Source of the DNA: Pseudomonas siliginis
GTDB lineage: Bacteria > Pseudomonadota > Gammaproteobacteria > Pseudomonadales > Pseudomonadaceae
Direction: 5' to 3'
DNA length: 64,000 bases
NCBI RefSeq assembly: GCF_019145195.1
Contig: NZ_JAHSTW010000002.1
Location: 706,746-770,745 of the forward strand
The first letter of the stretch is position 1; each line of letters begins with the position of its first letter. The notes under the pieces were generated by a model. It had not been told where the DNA came from and did not search any database. It was given only the letters and a program-made list of their open reading frames with translations. The translations under genes and the position numbers were made by a program. Below, in pieces: positions 1 through 9,427 of the stretch.

Positions 1-1291
1 GAATCTGCGTGTCCATGGCCCGCGCCGCCGAGCTGTTGTCGGCATGCCCTTCGCTGGCCGCTTGCAGGTTGCTCTGAAACGCTTCGAGGCGTTCGTTGAG
101 TTGTTGCAGATAGGCTTCGAATTCGTGCTGTCCGCTGTCGGTAATCGCCAGCATCAAAGTCGCGAGATCGTCGAGGATCGGCAACAGTTCGTACCAGTTC
201 AACCCGTGTTTGAGCCGCTCGCGCATGGCTTCGGCTTGCGGCCGGTGGCGCTCGGGCAGGGTCAGGTCGTCGAGCAGGCCGATCAGCGTGTCTTCGATAT
301 GTCGGGCCACGGAGCTGTAGGACGGCTCCGGGGAATCCGGCAGAGCGAAGAGGATGTCGTGCTCCGACTGCTCCGGGTCGATAGCGGCCAAGGCCTGAGC
401 GATCGGCTCGGGCAGGGGCAGGCTGTCGAGAATCAGCGGCGACGTATCGCCGGGATGGATCAATTCATCGGGGTTGAACGCCTCGGCTGCTGGCGCAGCG
501 ACGGTCATCTCGGCGTCCGCGGCGGGTTCAACTCGCGCTGGCTCGGATTCAACGACGACCACAGGCGCAGCGAACGCAATGACTTGCGGCTCATCAGGCG
601 GCGTCTGGGCGGGCGTTTCGATGATGGTCTCGGGCGCTGCGATCGCTGGCTCCGCGTTGGCCACCGGTGCCGATTGCGCAGGCTCCGGTTCAGGCTGCTG
701 AGCTTCGACCAGCTGCGTCACTGGTGTTGCTGGTATGTCGGCCGCCGGTGCAACGGTTTCTTCACTGTCGCGACTACCAAACAAACGCTGCAACAACCCC
801 GGCCGCCCCGGCTCGGCAGGCGTTTCCAGCTGACTCAAGGCCTTGCCCTGCAAGCCACTGAGTTCGCTCAGCAGCAGTGGCATTTCCCGCGCCTGACCGA
901 CGCGGCTGTCCAGTTGTTTGGCAAATTTCTTCAGCGGTTGCGCGACTTCGCGCGGCAGCGGCAAAGCCTGCAACTGGGTGACCAGCGCGGTCAGCGCGGT
1001 GCTGACCTGATCGATGCGGGTCTCGCGGCGCTGCTCTGAGTCGAGCACGGCTTTTTCCAGACGCGGCAGTAATGCGGCGAGGCCGGCGTCCATGTCATCG
1101 GTGCGCACGACTTCGCGCATTTCTTTCATGCACTGATCGACGGCCTTGTCGGTGCCCTCGGCCGCCAGCGTGCTGCGCACCAGACCGCGCCGCAGCAGGT
1201 CGAGTCGCGCGGCCCAGCGGCGCTCGAGCTTGTCCTGCTGTTCGATGCTCTTGAGGTACTTCTCTTTCCAGCGCTGGGCGTCATCGCTCAT
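1..1291 (-). CDS. dgcH: Probable diguanylate cyclase DgcH, N-terminal part (runs off the left edge)
   Basis: About 430 codons are visible, starting at an ATG that overlaps the stop of the upstream gene (ATGA). The N-terminus is rich in charged, probably coiled-coil helices. A Pro/Ala/Glu-rich linker follows at roughly residues 165-265, then another helical region. No GGDEF motif is seen because the C-terminus lies outside the window. The assignment rests on the start-coupled neighbour, the following dsbA-cc4-engB-polA order (as in P. aeruginosa PA5487 onwards) and the helical-linker architecture. If correct, the full protein makes c-di-GMP from two GTP. It could instead be another signalling protein with the same N-terminus. 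Confidence 0.6.
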   Translation of the reverse strand, partial: MSDDAQRWKEKYLKSIEQQDKLERRWAARLDLLRRGLVRSTLAAEGTDKAVDQCMKEMREVVRTDDMDAGLAALLPRLEKAVLDSEQRRETRIDQVSTALTALVTQLQALPLPREVAQPLKKFAKQLDSRVGQAREMPLLLSELSGLQGKALSQLETPAEPGRPGLLQRLFGSRDSEETVAPAADIPATPVTQLVEAQQPEPEPAQSAPVANAEPAIAAPETIIETPAQTPPDEPQVIAFAAPVVVVESEPARVEPAADAEMTVAAPAAEAFNPDELIHPGDTSPLILDSLPLPEPIAQALAAIDPEQSEHDILFALPDSPEPSYSSVARHIEDTLIGLLDDLTLPERHRPQAEAMRERLKHGLNWYELLPILDDLATLMLAITDSGQHEFEAYLQQLNERLEAFQSNLQAASEGHADNSSAARAMDTQI

Positions 1292-2166
1292 TCACAGGTT
1301 CCGCGAGGGGCAGGGCTCAACGCGGGCAATGCGTCGGCCGTGAGCGAACCCGGCAGACGAATTTCCACCGCGACCGGCAGGTGATCGGAAATGGGCTGGG
1401 CCAGCACCTCGACCTTTTCCAGGGTCAGGGTCGGGCTGAGCAGAATATGATCAAGGCAACGCTGTGGGCGCCAGCTGGGGAAGGTCGCTTCCACCTGCGG
1501 GGCCAGCAGGCCGAGATCGCGTAACGGCGAGTGTTCGAGCAGGTCGCTGGCATGGGTATTCATGTCGCCCATCAGCACCTGATGCTTGTAACCGCTGATC
1601 AAATCACGAATGTAGGCCAGTTGCAGGCTACGCGTCCGCGCGCCGAGGGCCAGGTGCATCATTACTACCACCAACGCTTCCGGACCTTCGCCGAAACGCA
1701 GCAGGATCGCGCCGCGACCTTTCGGGCCGGGCAGCGGGTGATCCTCGATCGCCCACGGCTTCAAGCGACTGAGCACGCCATTGCTGTGCTGGGCCAGTCG
1801 ACCGAGGTTGCGATTGAGTTGTTGATACCAGTAGGGAAAGGCGCCGAGATGGGCCAGATGTTCGACCTGATTGACGTAGCCCGAACGCAGGCTGCCGCCA
1901 TCGGCTTCCTGCAGCGCGACCAGATCGAAGTCGCCGAGCAGGTCACCGATCTTTTGCAGATTGCCGGAACGCCCGGTGTGCGGCAGCAGATGCTGCCAGC
2001 TGCGGGTCAGGTAATGCCGATAGCGCTCGGTGCTGATGCCGACCTGAATGTTGAAGCTCAGCAAGCGCAGACGCTGGTCTGCGGGCAGGCCCGTAGACGC
2101 CAGATGATGCTCGTTGACCTGCGGATCATGCAGGCCAACGATGCGTTCGGACTTCCAGCGGCGCAT
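1288..2166 (-). CDS. Endonuclease/exonuclease/phosphatase-fold protein
   Basis: A 292-residue protein of the DNase I-like superfamily. Fold landmarks are LLSFNIQVG (strand with catalytic Asn), LVALQEADGG (metal-binding Glu), MGDMNTH (D-x-N) and ISDHLPV (C-terminal D-H). No signal peptide is visible, so it is probably cytoplasmic. The substrate cannot be read from sequence; relatives cut DNA or hydrolyse phosphodiesters. It lies 14 bases downstream of dsbA and overlaps the dgcH-like start by 4 bases, so the three genes are probably one transcript. It corresponds by position to P. aeruginosa PA5488. Confidence 0.85.
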   Translation of the reverse strand: MRRWKSERIVGLHDPQVNEHHLASTGLPADQRLRLLSFNIQVGISTERYRHYLTRSWQHLLPHTGRSGNLQKIGDLLGDFDLVALQEADGGSLRSGYVNQVEHLAHLGAFPYWYQQLNRNLGRLAQHSNGVLSRLKPWAIEDHPLPGPKGRGAILLRFGEGPEALVVVMMHLALGARTRSLQLAYIRDLISGYKHQVLMGDMNTHASDLLEHSPLRDLGLLAPQVEATFPSWRPQRCLDHILLSPTLTLEKVEVLAQPISDHLPVAVEIRLPGSLTADALPALSPAPRGTCE

Positions 2167-2180
2167 GGCGAATGCCGCGC

Positions 2181-2822
2181 TTAGTTGGCAGCAGCCTTGT
2201 TCGCCGCTCGCTCTTTGGCGACCAGATCGTCAGCCAGCTTCAATGCTTGCTCGGCACCACCGGCAGAGCCGATGTCGAAGCGGTATTTACCATTGACGAT
2301 CATGGTTGGCACGCCAGTGATTTCGTACTTCTTCGCCAGCTCACGGGCCTTGACGATCTGGCCTTTGATAGCGAACGAGTCAAACGTGGCGAGGAACTTG
2401 TCCTTGTCCACGCCTTGAGTGGCGAGGAAGTCAGCCATGTCGTTCTTGTCGGTGAGCTTCTTGTGTTCTTTCTGGATCGCATTGAACACGGCGTTGTGCA
2501 CCTGGTGCTCGACACCCATGGCTTCCAGAGTCAGGAACATCTGGCCGTGAGCGTCCCATGGGCCGCCGAACATGGCGGGAATGCGCACGAAGTTGACATC
2601 GGACGGCAGTTTTTCAACCCATGGATTGATCACTGGCTCAAAAGCGTAGCAATGCGGGCAGCCATACCAGAACAGCTCGACCACTTCGATTTTGCCAGGC
2701 TTTGCCACCGGCACCGGGTTGGCCAGTTCGACGTAAGGGGCGGCAGGGGCTTCAGCGGCCTGGGCGGTGACGCCGAACAGGCTGGCAGCGACGAGGGCGG
2801 CGCTGATGATCAGATTACGCAT
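2181..2822 (-). CDS. dsbA: Thiol:disulfide interchange protein DsbA
   Basis: A periplasmic oxidase that introduces disulfide bonds into exported proteins. The 213-residue precursor has a signal peptide (about residues 1-22, ending AQA). The thioredoxin-fold active site CPHC is at residues 55-58 within FWYGCPHCYAFEP, and the cis-proline loop is in TGVPTMIV. Length is normal for the family. It follows the cc4 terminator at 2917-2945 and heads a probable operon with the nuclease-fold gene and dgcH. It would act on the periplasmic cytochromes and other cysteine proteins. Confidence 0.97.
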   Translation of the reverse strand: MRNLIISAALVAASLFGVTAQAAEAPAAPYVELANPVPVAKPGKIEVVELFWYGCPHCYAFEPVINPWVEKLPSDVNFVRIPAMFGGPWDAHGQMFLTLEAMGVEHQVHNAVFNAIQKEHKKLTDKNDMADFLATQGVDKDKFLATFDSFAIKGQIVKARELAKKYEITGVPTMIVNGKYRFDIGSAGGAEQALKLADDLVAKERAANKAAAN

Positions 2823-2916
2823 GCTTTACTCCTGAACAATTTGGGTCGCCTCGCTCGACCTGTTGCGACACAGATCCTGGCGGGCATGAGTGCTGTAGTG
2901 TAACGGCAGCGGCCAC

Positions 2917-2945
2917 AAAAAAGGGCGGCCAAAGCCACCCTTTTT
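2917..2945 (-). terminator. Rho-independent terminator after cc4
   Basis: A stem of A5GGG/CCCT5 extended by GGC/GCC around one mismatch, with a short loop and a T-run on either strand. On the minus strand it follows the cytochrome c4 stop (3022) and precedes dsbA (start 2822), separating the two units. Confidence 0.7.
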
Positions 2946-3021
2946 ATACTTGCTGCGAAGGATTAATCGAGCGTTAACGTGGCCGGCGCTGCGCGCCTCG
3001 TTCAGCCCTCGAATCAGGGCC

Positions 3022-3633
3022 TCAGTGCAGGCCCTGGATGTAGCTGGAAACCGCAGCGATGTCTTCGTCGCTCAGCTTGCGCGCGATGGTGCGCATGGTC
3101 ATTGCGTCGCCGTCGTTGGCGCGACCGCCTTCTTCCTTGCGGAAATCGGTCAGTTGCTTGGCAATGTATTGCGCATGCTGGCCACCCAGATGCGGGAAGC
3201 CTGCTGCAGCATTGCCGGAGCCGTTCGGCGAGTGGCAGCCGGTGCAGGCTGGCAGACCTTTTTCCAGGTTGCCGCCACGGAACAGCGCTTCACCGCGAGC
3301 GACGATCTTCGGATCGGCGGCGCCGACGCTGCCTTTCTGACTGGCGAAGTACGCGGCCATGTCGGCCAGATCCTGGTCATTCAGGTTGGTCAGCAGCCCG
3401 GTCATTTCCAGCACCACGCGCTTGCCCGACTTGATGTCATGCAATTGCTTGTCGAGGTAGCGTTCACCTTGACCTGCCAGTTTCGGAAAGTTTGGCGCCA
3501 TGCTGTTGCCGTCCGGGCCATGGCAGGCTCCGCACACGGCAGCTTTGGCCTGGCCTGCTGCGGCATCGCCGGCAGCATGGGCGACACCTGAAATTCCCAC
3601 GGTCAACAGCAGACTCACGATCAATTTGTTCAT
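3022..3633 (-). CDS. cc4: Cytochrome c4 (diheme)
   Basis: A 203-residue precursor with a signal peptide (residues 1-20, ending VAHA) and two class I heme c modules. CGACH is at residues 34-38 and CTGCH near 130, each followed by its own Met-containing half. This is the standard two-domain c4 layout. The protein shuttles electrons in the periplasm to terminal oxidases. The gene lies 30 bases downstream of the cytochrome c5-like gene, so the pair is probably co-transcribed. Confidence 0.95.
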   Translation of the reverse strand: MNKLIVSLLLTVGISGVAHAAGDAAAGQAKAAVCGACHGPDGNSMAPNFPKLAGQGERYLDKQLHDIKSGKRVVLEMTGLLTNLNDQDLADMAAYFASQKGSVGAADPKIVARGEALFRGGNLEKGLPACTGCHSPNGSGNAAAGFPHLGGQHAQYIAKQLTDFRKEEGGRANDGDAMTMRTIARKLSDEDIAAVSSYIQGLH

Positions 3634-3663
3634 CAGCTAATCCAACTACGGCTAAGGGTTAAG

Positions 3664-3969
3664 TTATGGACCGGGCTTACTCTCGCTCATCCACAGGATG
3701 ATGGCCTGGTAATCCTCGGCACTGCAGTCCATGCACAAACCACGCGGCGGCATCGCCTTGAAACCCTGGGTCACGTGTTGCACCAGCGTCCCCATACCTT
3801 TCGCCAACCTCGGCGTCCAAGCTTCCTGATCGCCTCTTGCGGGCGCCATGGGTAGTTGGCCGGAATGACAGGCACCACAAACACGGTTGTACACAGCTTC
3901 CGGATCCTGTGTAGCCTGTGCGCTGTAAAGCGGCATCAAGACTCCGGCAGCCAGCAGCCATTTCGTCAT
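3664..3969 (-). CDS. Cytochrome c5-family protein
   Basis: A small monoheme cytochrome of 101 residues with a signal peptide (about residues 1-19) and heme motif CGACH at residues 31-35. A candidate axial Met lies in FKAMPPRG, and the two cysteines of GLCMDC match the extra disulfide of the c5 family. It heads a two-gene unit with cytochrome c4 and is divergent from engB. It probably donates electrons to terminal oxidases. Confidence 0.9.
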   Translation of the reverse strand: MTKWLLAAGVLMPLYSAQATQDPEAVYNRVCGACHSGQLPMAPARGDQEAWTPRLAKGMGTLVQHVTQGFKAMPPRGLCMDCSAEDYQAIILWMSESKPGP

Positions 3970-4160
3970 AAAACGACCTTTTCAGGGTTGAGAGCGTTCT
4001 GCGTTCTAATGCGCAATCAAAGCCTGTCGCTCTCGTGAACTTCATCCTTCGCTGGGACAAAGCACACACAAAATCTGCGGCATTATATACTGGCGTCACT
4101 GAAACGGAAGCGACACCGCGTTCCGCGCCCAATCCCGGCGCCGCCCACATCGGAAATCCC

Positions 4161-4805
4161 ATGCAACTCAAGAATCCCATCCTCGGCCTGTGCCAACAGT
4201 CCACGTTCATGCTCAGTGCCGCCAAAGTCGATCAATGCCCTGACGATGAAGGCTTCGAAGTGGCGTTTGCCGGTCGTTCCAATGCCGGCAAATCCAGCGC
4301 GCTGAACACCCTGACTCACGCCAGCCTGGCGCGCACCTCGAAAACTCCGGGTCGCACACAGCTGTTGAACTTCTTCAAGCTAGACGATGATCGCCGTCTG
4401 GTCGACCTGCCGGGCTACGGTTATGCAAAAGTACCGATCCCGCTCAAGCAACACTGGCAGCGCCACCTCGAGGCTTACCTCGGTGGTCGGGAGAGTTTGA
4501 AAGGTCTGATTCTGATGATGGACATCCGCCATCCGATGACCGACTTCGACCTGCTGATGCTCGACTGGGCCGTCGCCGCCGGCATGCCGATGCACATCCT
4601 GCTGACCAAGGCCGACAAGCTCACCTACGGCGCAGCCAAGAACACCCTGCTGAAAGTACAGTCGGAAATCCGCAAGGGCTGGGGCGACTCGATCACCATC
4701 CAACTGTTCTCCGCACCAAAACGCATGGGCCTGGAAGAGGCCTACACCGTACTGGCCGACTGGATGGAACTGGCAGACAAAAACACCGAGACCGCTGCCG
4801 AGTAA
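4161..4805 (+). CDS. engB: Ribosome biogenesis GTP-binding protein EngB (YsxC/YihA)
   Basis: A 214-residue GTPase of the EngB group, needed for large ribosomal subunit assembly. G1 is GRSNAGKS (residues 38-45), G2 lies around the TPGRTQ segment, G3 is DLPGYG and G4 is TKAD. I chose the ATG at 4161 (MQLKNPILG) because it gives the family's usual N-terminus. An in-frame start at 4035 would add about 42 low-complexity residues that overlap the promoter region of the divergent cytochrome gene. The ersA RNA lies just downstream on the opposite strand. Confidence 0.96.
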   Translation: MQLKNPILGLCQQSTFMLSAAKVDQCPDDEGFEVAFAGRSNAGKSSALNTLTHASLARTSKTPGRTQLLNFFKLDDDRRLVDLPGYGYAKVPIPLKQHWQRHLEAYLGGRESLKGLILMMDIRHPMTDFDLLMLDWAVAAGMPMHILLTKADKLTYGAAKNTLLKVQSEIRKGWGDSITIQLFSAPKRMGLEEAYTVLADWMELADKNTETAAE

Positions 4806-4946
4806 ATTCAGAATGGGGAAAAATTGGTTGTAGTGTGGCCGGGCAAGGCAAAAATAGCGCTAAAAAGCGGAGTTTAGGGGACCTAAATGAGCATTTTTAG
4901 CGGTGCTTTTAACGCAGCATGGCCGCGCTACAGCCGATTTTTTGGC

Positions 4947-5078
4947 AAAAAAAGCCCCGGATTTCATTGGGGAGGGAGAAATTCCGGGGTTCAAGTTCCG
5001 AACCGCTAGGGCGGGGTTCAGATATCTGCCAACACTTAACACAACATAGGAGCATCGAAGGGCTTCACCAGCCATTCA
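4947..5078 (-). ncRNA. ersA: Small RNA ErsA (Spot 42-like, envelope-stress sRNA)
   Basis: The gene sits between engB and polA on the minus strand, the known position of ersA in Pseudomonas. The 3' end is a strong terminator: arms CCCCGGAATTTC and GAAATCCGGGG enclose a C-rich loop (TCCCTCCCC type) and are followed by seven Ts (4947-4953). Measured from the predicted start (6 bases past the -10) to the end of the T-run, the RNA is 132 nt, the length I recall for P. aeruginosa ErsA. A 5' hairpin (GGCT/AGCC) is also visible. In P. aeruginosa ErsA acts with Hfq and represses algC among other targets; the C-rich stretch is the likely pairing seed. Confidence 0.88.
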
Positions 5079-5083
5079 GTACC

Positions 5084-5111
5084 TCTGAGTGTTCGATCGA
5101 CAGATTAGTTC
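5084..5111 (-). promoter_or_regulatory. Sigma-22 (AlgU/RpoE)-type promoter of ersA
   Basis: On the minus strand, -35 GAACTA (5106-5111) and -10 TCAGA (5084-5088) are 17 bases apart. The consensus recalled for AlgU is GAACTT-N16/17-TCTGA. It places the start of ersA at about 5078. This implies control by envelope stress, as known for ErsA in P. aeruginosa. Confidence 0.75.
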
Positions 5112-5159
5112 AGATTTTTTTCAAAAAGCTTTGGAATAGCCTCAAGCATTTATCGTTCT

Positions 5160-5199
5160 AAGCCGGTTTACCGGGCTTGCCGCGACGTCGCGTCGCGGC
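5160..5199. terminator. Two adjacent hairpins downstream of polA
   Basis: Two GC-rich inverted repeats follow the polA stop on the minus strand: GCCGCGAC/GTCGCGGC (5179-5199) and AAGCC-GGT/ACC-GGCTT (5160-5178). Neither has a T-run, so this may be a weak terminator or a 3'-end stabilising structure. Confidence 0.4.
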
Positions 5200-5211
5200 A
5201 CCTCTATAAAC

Positions 5212-5239
5212 TCAGTGCGCCTCATTCAGTGCGCCTCAT
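5212..5239. repeat. Perfect 14-bp tandem repeat spanning the polA stop codon
   Basis: The unit TCAGTGCGCCTCAT occurs twice in direct succession (5212-5225 and 5226-5239). The second copy encodes the last residues and TGA stop of polA; the first lies just past the stop. It looks like a slippage duplication. Confidence 0.9.
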
Positions 5240-8030
5240 CCCAGTTGTTGCCCACGCCAACTTCCACCAGCAGCGGCACATCCAGTTTCGCCGCTTCGCT
5301 CATGTGCGTACGTATCTCGGCGCTGACCTGCTCGACCAGATCCTCGCGAACCTCCAGCACCAGTTCGTCGTGCACTTGCAGGATGACCCGGGCATCCAGC
5401 CCCGACGTGGCCAGCCAGTTATCCACAGCCACCATGGCTTTCTTGATGATGTCCGCTGCCGTGCCCTGCATCGGCGCGTTGATCGCTGTGCGTTCTGCAG
5501 CGGCGCGTTCCTGCGGCTTGTTCGAGTTGATCTCCGGCAGGTACAGGCGACGACCGAAGAATGTTTCGACGTAACCCTGATCCGCCGCCTGCGCGCGAGT
5601 GCGCTCCATGTATTCGCGAACGCCTGGATAACGAGCGAAGTAAGTATCGATGTAGGCCTTGGCGGTCTTGGTGTCGACGCCGATGTCCTTGCCGAGCTTC
5701 TGCGCGCCCATGCCGTAGATCAGACCGAAGTTGATCGCCTTGGCGCTGCGGCGCTGGTCGGAGGTCACTTGATCGAGCTCGACCTTGAATACTTCGGCAG
5801 CGGTTGCAGTGTGCACGTCGAGATTGTTGCGAAAGGCGTTCATCAGGCCTTCATCGCGGGACAGGTGGGCCATGATCCGCAATTCGATCTGCGAGTAGTC
5901 CGCCGCCAGTAGTTTGTAGCCCTTCGGCGCGACGAATGCCTGACGAATGCGCCGGCCTTCGGCAGTGCGTACCGGGATGTTCTGCAGGTTCGGGTCACTG
6001 GAAGACAGGCGCCCGGTCGAAGCCACGGCCTGATGATACGAGGTGTGGATGCGCCCAGTGCGCGGGTTGATCTGTTCAGGCAGGCGATCGGTGTAAGTGC
6101 TTTTCAGCTTGCTCATCGAACGGTGCTCCATCAGCACCTTCGGCAAGCGGTGATCGTCTTCGGCGAGTTTCGCCAGCACTTCTTCAGCAGTGGACGGCTG
6201 GCCTTTGGCGGTTTTCTTCAGCACCGGCAGGCCGAGCTTTTCATAAAGAATCACGCCCAGCTGCTTCGGCGAGCCGAGGTTGAATTCTTCCCCGGCGATT
6301 TCGAAGGCTTCACGCTCCAGCGCGACCATTTTGTTGCCCAGCTCAATGCTCTGAATGCCCAGCAACTCGGCATCGACGAACGCACCCTGGCGTTCGATGC
6401 GCGCCAGCACTGGCACCAGCGGGATTTCGATGTCGGTCAAGACGCTGGCCAGGCTCGGAATCGCGCTGAGCTTGTCGAACAGGGCCTGATGCAGGCGCAG
6501 GGTGATGTCGGCGTCTTCGGCGGCGTACGGCCCGGCCTGTTCCAGGGCGATCTGGTCGAAGGTCAGTTGCTTGGCACCTTTGCCAGCGATGTCCTGGAAG
6601 CTAACCGTGGTGTGGTCAAGGTACTTCTGCGCGAGGCTGTCCATGTCGTGACGGGTCGCGGTGGAATTGAGTACGTAGGACTCGAGCATGGTGTCGAAGG
6701 CGATGCCGCGCACGCTGATGCCTTCACTCTGATCGCCGCCAATGGCGCAGTTGGCCAGAATGTTCATGTCGAACTTGGCGTGCTGGCCAACCTTGAGTTT
6801 GTTCGGGTCTTCCAGAATCGGCTTGAGTGCGCGCAGCACGGTGTCGCGATCCAGCTGCTCCGGCACGCCGATGTAGGAGTGGGTCAGCGGGATGTACGCA
6901 GCTTCGTTGGCCTGCACCGCAAACGACAGACCGACCAGTTGCGCTCGCTGCGCGTCGATGCCGGTGGTTTCGGTGTCGAAGGCGATCAGTTTGGCGTTGC
7001 GCAATTTTTCCAGCCAGACGTCGAAGCGGGCCTGATCGAGGATGGTTTCGTACGCGGCCTCGGCAGGGGCAGCAGGTGCCTCGGCTTGCGGGGCGCTGAA
7101 CAGATCATGGGCGGGCGCAGGTTCGGCCGCCGCGCTCAGTTCCAGGCGTTTGGCATCGCGATCCAGATCATTGAGCCAGCTCTTGAATTCCAACAGGGTG
7201 TACAGCTCGTAGAGTTTGGCCGGATCCTCCTGGCCCATCTGCAGATCATCGAGGCCGATATCCAGCGGCACGTCGACCTTGATGGTCGCCAGTTGATAGG
7301 ACAGGAAAGCCATTTCCCGGTGCTCTTCGAGCTTGGCCGGCAAGGTTTTTGCGCCACGGATCGGCAGGGTCGGCACGATGTCGAGGTTGGCGTACAGCTC
7401 GGTCAGACCGCCGTTGACGCCGACCAGCAGGCCGGACGCCGTCTTCGGGCCGATGCCCGGCACGCCCGGAATGTTGTCGGAGGAATCGCCCATCAGCGCC
7501 AGGTAATCGATGATCTGTTCCGGTGCGACGCCAAATTTCTCCTTAACGCCCTCCACATCCATCGAGCTACCGGACATGGTGTTGACCAAGGTAATGTGGC
7601 CGTCGACCAGTTGCGCCATGTCCTTGTCACCGGTGGAAATGATCACCGGGCGATCTGCTGCCGCACTGCTGCGGGCCAGGGTGCCGATCACATCGTCGGC
7701 CTCGACGCCGTCCACGCACAGGAGCGGGAAGCCGAGGGCGATCACGCTCTGGTGCAGCGGCTCGATCTGCACGCGCATGTCATCGGGCATGCTTGGCCGG
7801 TTGGCCTTGTATTCGGCGTACATCTCATCGCGAAATGTCCCGCCCTTGGCGTCGAACACCACGGCGAAGGGGCTGTCCGGGTACTGCTTGCGCAGACTCT
7901 TGAGCATGTTCAGCACGCCTTTGACCGCACCGGTCGGCAGGCCTTTGGACGTGGTCAGTGGCGGCAGTGCATGAAAGGCGCGGTACAGGTAAGACGAACC
8001 GTCCACCAGGACGAGGGGGGCTTGGCTCAT
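5226..8030 (-). CDS. polA: DNA polymerase I
   Basis: A 934-residue family A polymerase for repair and Okazaki fragment maturation. The N-terminal 5'-3' exonuclease domain (about 1-300) includes VDGVEADD and GDSSDNIPG with metal-binding Asps. The 3'-5' proofreading domain starts near residue 360 with FDTETTG, so the D-x-E pair is intact. The polymerase core has motif A DYSQIELR, motif [15 protein letters not shown] and motif C VHDELV. I chose the ATG at 8030 ([13 protein letters not shown]); a TTG at 8042 adds four residues. It ends against ersA and is divergent from the DUF2782 gene. Confidence 0.98.
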   Translation of the reverse strand: MSQAPLVLVDGSSYLYRAFHALPPLTTSKGLPTGAVKGVLNMLKSLRKQYPDSPFAVVFDAKGGTFRDEMYAEYKANRPSMPDDMRVQIEPLHQSVIALGFPLLCVDGVEADDVIGTLARSSAAADRPVIISTGDKDMAQLVDGHITLVNTMSGSSMDVEGVKEKFGVAPEQIIDYLALMGDSSDNIPGVPGIGPKTASGLLVGVNGGLTELYANLDIVPTLPIRGAKTLPAKLEEHREMAFLSYQLATIKVDVPLDIGLDDLQMGQEDPAKLYELYTLLEFKSWLNDLDRDAKRLELSAAAEPAPAHDLFSAPQAEAPAAPAEAAYETILDQARFDVWLEKLRNAKLIAFDTETTGIDAQRAQLVGLSFAVQANEAAYIPLTHSYIGVPEQLDRDTVLRALKPILEDPNKLKVGQHAKFDMNILANCAIGGDQSEGISVRGIAFDTMLESYVLNSTATRHDMDSLAQKYLDHTTVSFQDIAGKGAKQLTFDQIALEQAGPYAAEDADITLRLHQALFDKLSAIPSLASVLTDIEIPLVPVLARIERQGAFVDAELLGIQSIELGNKMVALEREAFEIAGEEFNLGSPKQLGVILYEKLGLPVLKKTAKGQPSTAEEVLAKLAEDDHRLPKVLMEHRSMSKLKSTYTDRLPEQINPRTGRIHTSYHQAVASTGRLSSSDPNLQNIPVRTAEGRRIRQAFVAPKGYKLLAADYSQIELRIMAHLSRDEGLMNAFRNNLDVHTATAAEVFKVELDQVTSDQRRSAKAINFGLIYGMGAQKLGKDIGVDTKTAKAYIDTYFARYPGVREYMERTRAQAADQGYVETFFGRRLYLPEINSNKPQERAAAERTAINAPMQGTAADIIKKAMVAVDNWLATSGLDARVILQVHDELVLEVREDLVEQVSAEIRTHMSEAAKLDVPLLVEVGVGNNWDEAH

Positions 8031-8104
8031 GAGCAGGATCAACCTTTTCGGCGGGTCCGGCGCTAGAATAGCGGGACCGTTGACGACAAAGGGACAAGGT
8101 TATC

Positions 8105-8395
8105 ATGCGTACGTTAAATCGCTTGCTGCTGGTCGGGTTGATCGCTGTCTCACCACTGGCCGCGATTGCGGCGGATGATGCGCCGGGCGGCGACCCCGAG
8201 GTCACCATCCGCACGGAGGGCGACAAGACTATTCAGGAGTACCGTCAGAACGGTTTCCTGTATGCGATCAAGGTCACGCCGAAGGGCGCGCCGCCGTACT
8301 TTCTGGTGCGCGCCGACGGAACGGATGCCAATTTCATCCGCTCGGACCAGCCGGATATGCTGATCCCGTCATGGAAGATATTCGAATGGAAGTAG
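8105..8395 (+). CDS. DUF2782 family secreted protein
   Basis: A 96-residue protein with a signal peptide (about residues 1-23, ending AIAA). The mature part is mostly beta-strand with PEVTIR and GDKTIQEYR segments, which are hallmarks of DUF2782. Its function is unknown. It sits 53 bases upstream of thrB on the same strand, as PA5494 does in P. aeruginosa, so co-transcription is likely. No catalytic motif is visible. Confidence 0.85.
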   Translation: MRTLNRLLLVGLIAVSPLAAIAADDAPGGDPEVTIRTEGDKTIQEYRQNGFLYAIKVTPKGAPPYFLVRADGTDANFIRSDQPDMLIPSWKIFEWK

Positions 8396-8410
8396 GTTTT
8401 TAATTCACCC

Positions 8411-8430
8411 GGCGCCGCCGCTGCGGCGCC
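8411..8430 (+). promoter_or_regulatory. GC-rich hairpin between the DUF2782 gene and thrB
   Basis: A perfect 8-bp stem (GGCGCCGC/GCGGCGCC) with a 4-base loop lies 18 bases before the thrB ATG. It has no T-run, so it looks like a translational or RNA-stability element rather than a classical terminator. Confidence 0.45.
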
Positions 8431-8448
8431 CGTACTGGCAGTCAAGAC

Positions 8449-9402
8449 ATGTCTGTGTTCACTCCCCTGGCTCGGTCCGAGCTGGAAACCTTTCTCGCCC
8501 CTTACGGGCTCGGCCGCCTGCTTGATTTCCAGGGGATCGCCGCCGGCAGCGAAAACACCAATTTCTTCATCAGCCTGGAGCAGGGCGAGTTTGTCCTGAC
8601 CCTGGTCGAACGCGGCCCGGTGCAGGAGATGCCGTTCTTCATCGACCTGCTCGACGTGCTGCACGAAGCCGAACTGCCGGTGCCTTACGCCCTGCGCACC
8701 ACCGACGGCGTGGCACTGCGTGAACTCAAAGGCAAACCGGCCCTGCTGCAACCGCGTCTGTCGGGCAAGCACATCAAGGTCGCCAACGCCCAGCATTGCG
8801 CCCAGGTCGGCGAATTGCAGGCGCATCTGCACCTGGCAACCCAGGGCGAGCGCATGATCAAGCGCAAAACTGATCGCGGTCTGGACTGGATGCTGGAGGA
8901 GGGCACTGAATTCCTCTCGCACCTGAGCGATGAGCCGCGTGCCTTGCTGCAAAAGGCGCTGGATGAGATCACCGAGCGCAAAGACAAGATCCTTGCACTG
9001 CCTCGGGCGAACATTCACGCCGACCTGTTCCGCGACAACGCCATGTTCGAAGGCACCCACCTGACCGGGCTTATCGACTTCTACAACGCCTGCTCGGGGC
9101 CGATGCTGTACGACGTGGCAATTGCCTTGAATGATTGGTGTTCTGACGAGGAGGGCGTGATCGATGGCCCGCGTGCGCGTGCGTTTCTCGGTGCCTATGC
9201 GGCGCTGCGCCCGTTCACGGCGGCGGAGGCTGAGCTCTGGCCAACGATGTTGCGTGTGGCCTGTGTGCGGTTCTGGCTGTCACGCTTGATCGCCGCCGAG
9301 CAGTTCGCCGGGCAGGATGTGTTGATTCACGATCCGCAAGAGTTCGAGCAGCGCCTGGCGCAGCGGCAGAAGGTCAATACACCGTTGCCCTTCGCCCTCT
9401 GA
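8449..9402 (+). CDS. thrB: Homoserine kinase (APH-fold type)
   Basis: A 317-residue kinase that phosphorylates homoserine on the path to threonine. It belongs to the aminoglycoside phosphotransferase-like fold used by pseudomonads, not the GHMP type of enterics. The N-lobe holds SENTNFFI (nucleotide loop). The catalytic loop is HADLFRDNAMF (H-x-D-x4-N) and is followed by the metal-binding GLIDFYNA. Length is normal for ThrB of this type. The gene ends before a REPIN pair and a convergent znuA. Confidence 0.95.
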   Translation: MSVFTPLARSELETFLAPYGLGRLLDFQGIAAGSENTNFFISLEQGEFVLTLVERGPVQEMPFFIDLLDVLHEAELPVPYALRTTDGVALRELKGKPALLQPRLSGKHIKVANAQHCAQVGELQAHLHLATQGERMIKRKTDRGLDWMLEEGTEFLSHLSDEPRALLQKALDEITERKDKILALPRANIHADLFRDNAMFEGTHLTGLIDFYNACSGPMLYDVAIALNDWCSDEEGVIDGPRARAFLGAYAALRPFTAAEAELWPTMLRVACVRFWLSRLIAAEQFAGQDVLIHDPQEFEQRLAQRQKVNTPLPFAL

Positions 9403-9427
9403 GTAGATTCGCCAAGCAAACATGAAC

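Noticed and set aside
44..1039. 331-codon open frame on plus at the left edge
   Set aside because: The minus frame is continuous from 1291 to the window edge, has a coupled start and fits the dgcH position; the plus frame looks like its shadow.
6033..8066. 677-codon open frame antisense to polA on the plus strand
   Set aside because: It is a GC-rich shadow frame of polA. Its protein has no recognisable motif, and polA itself is complete with all catalytic motifs.
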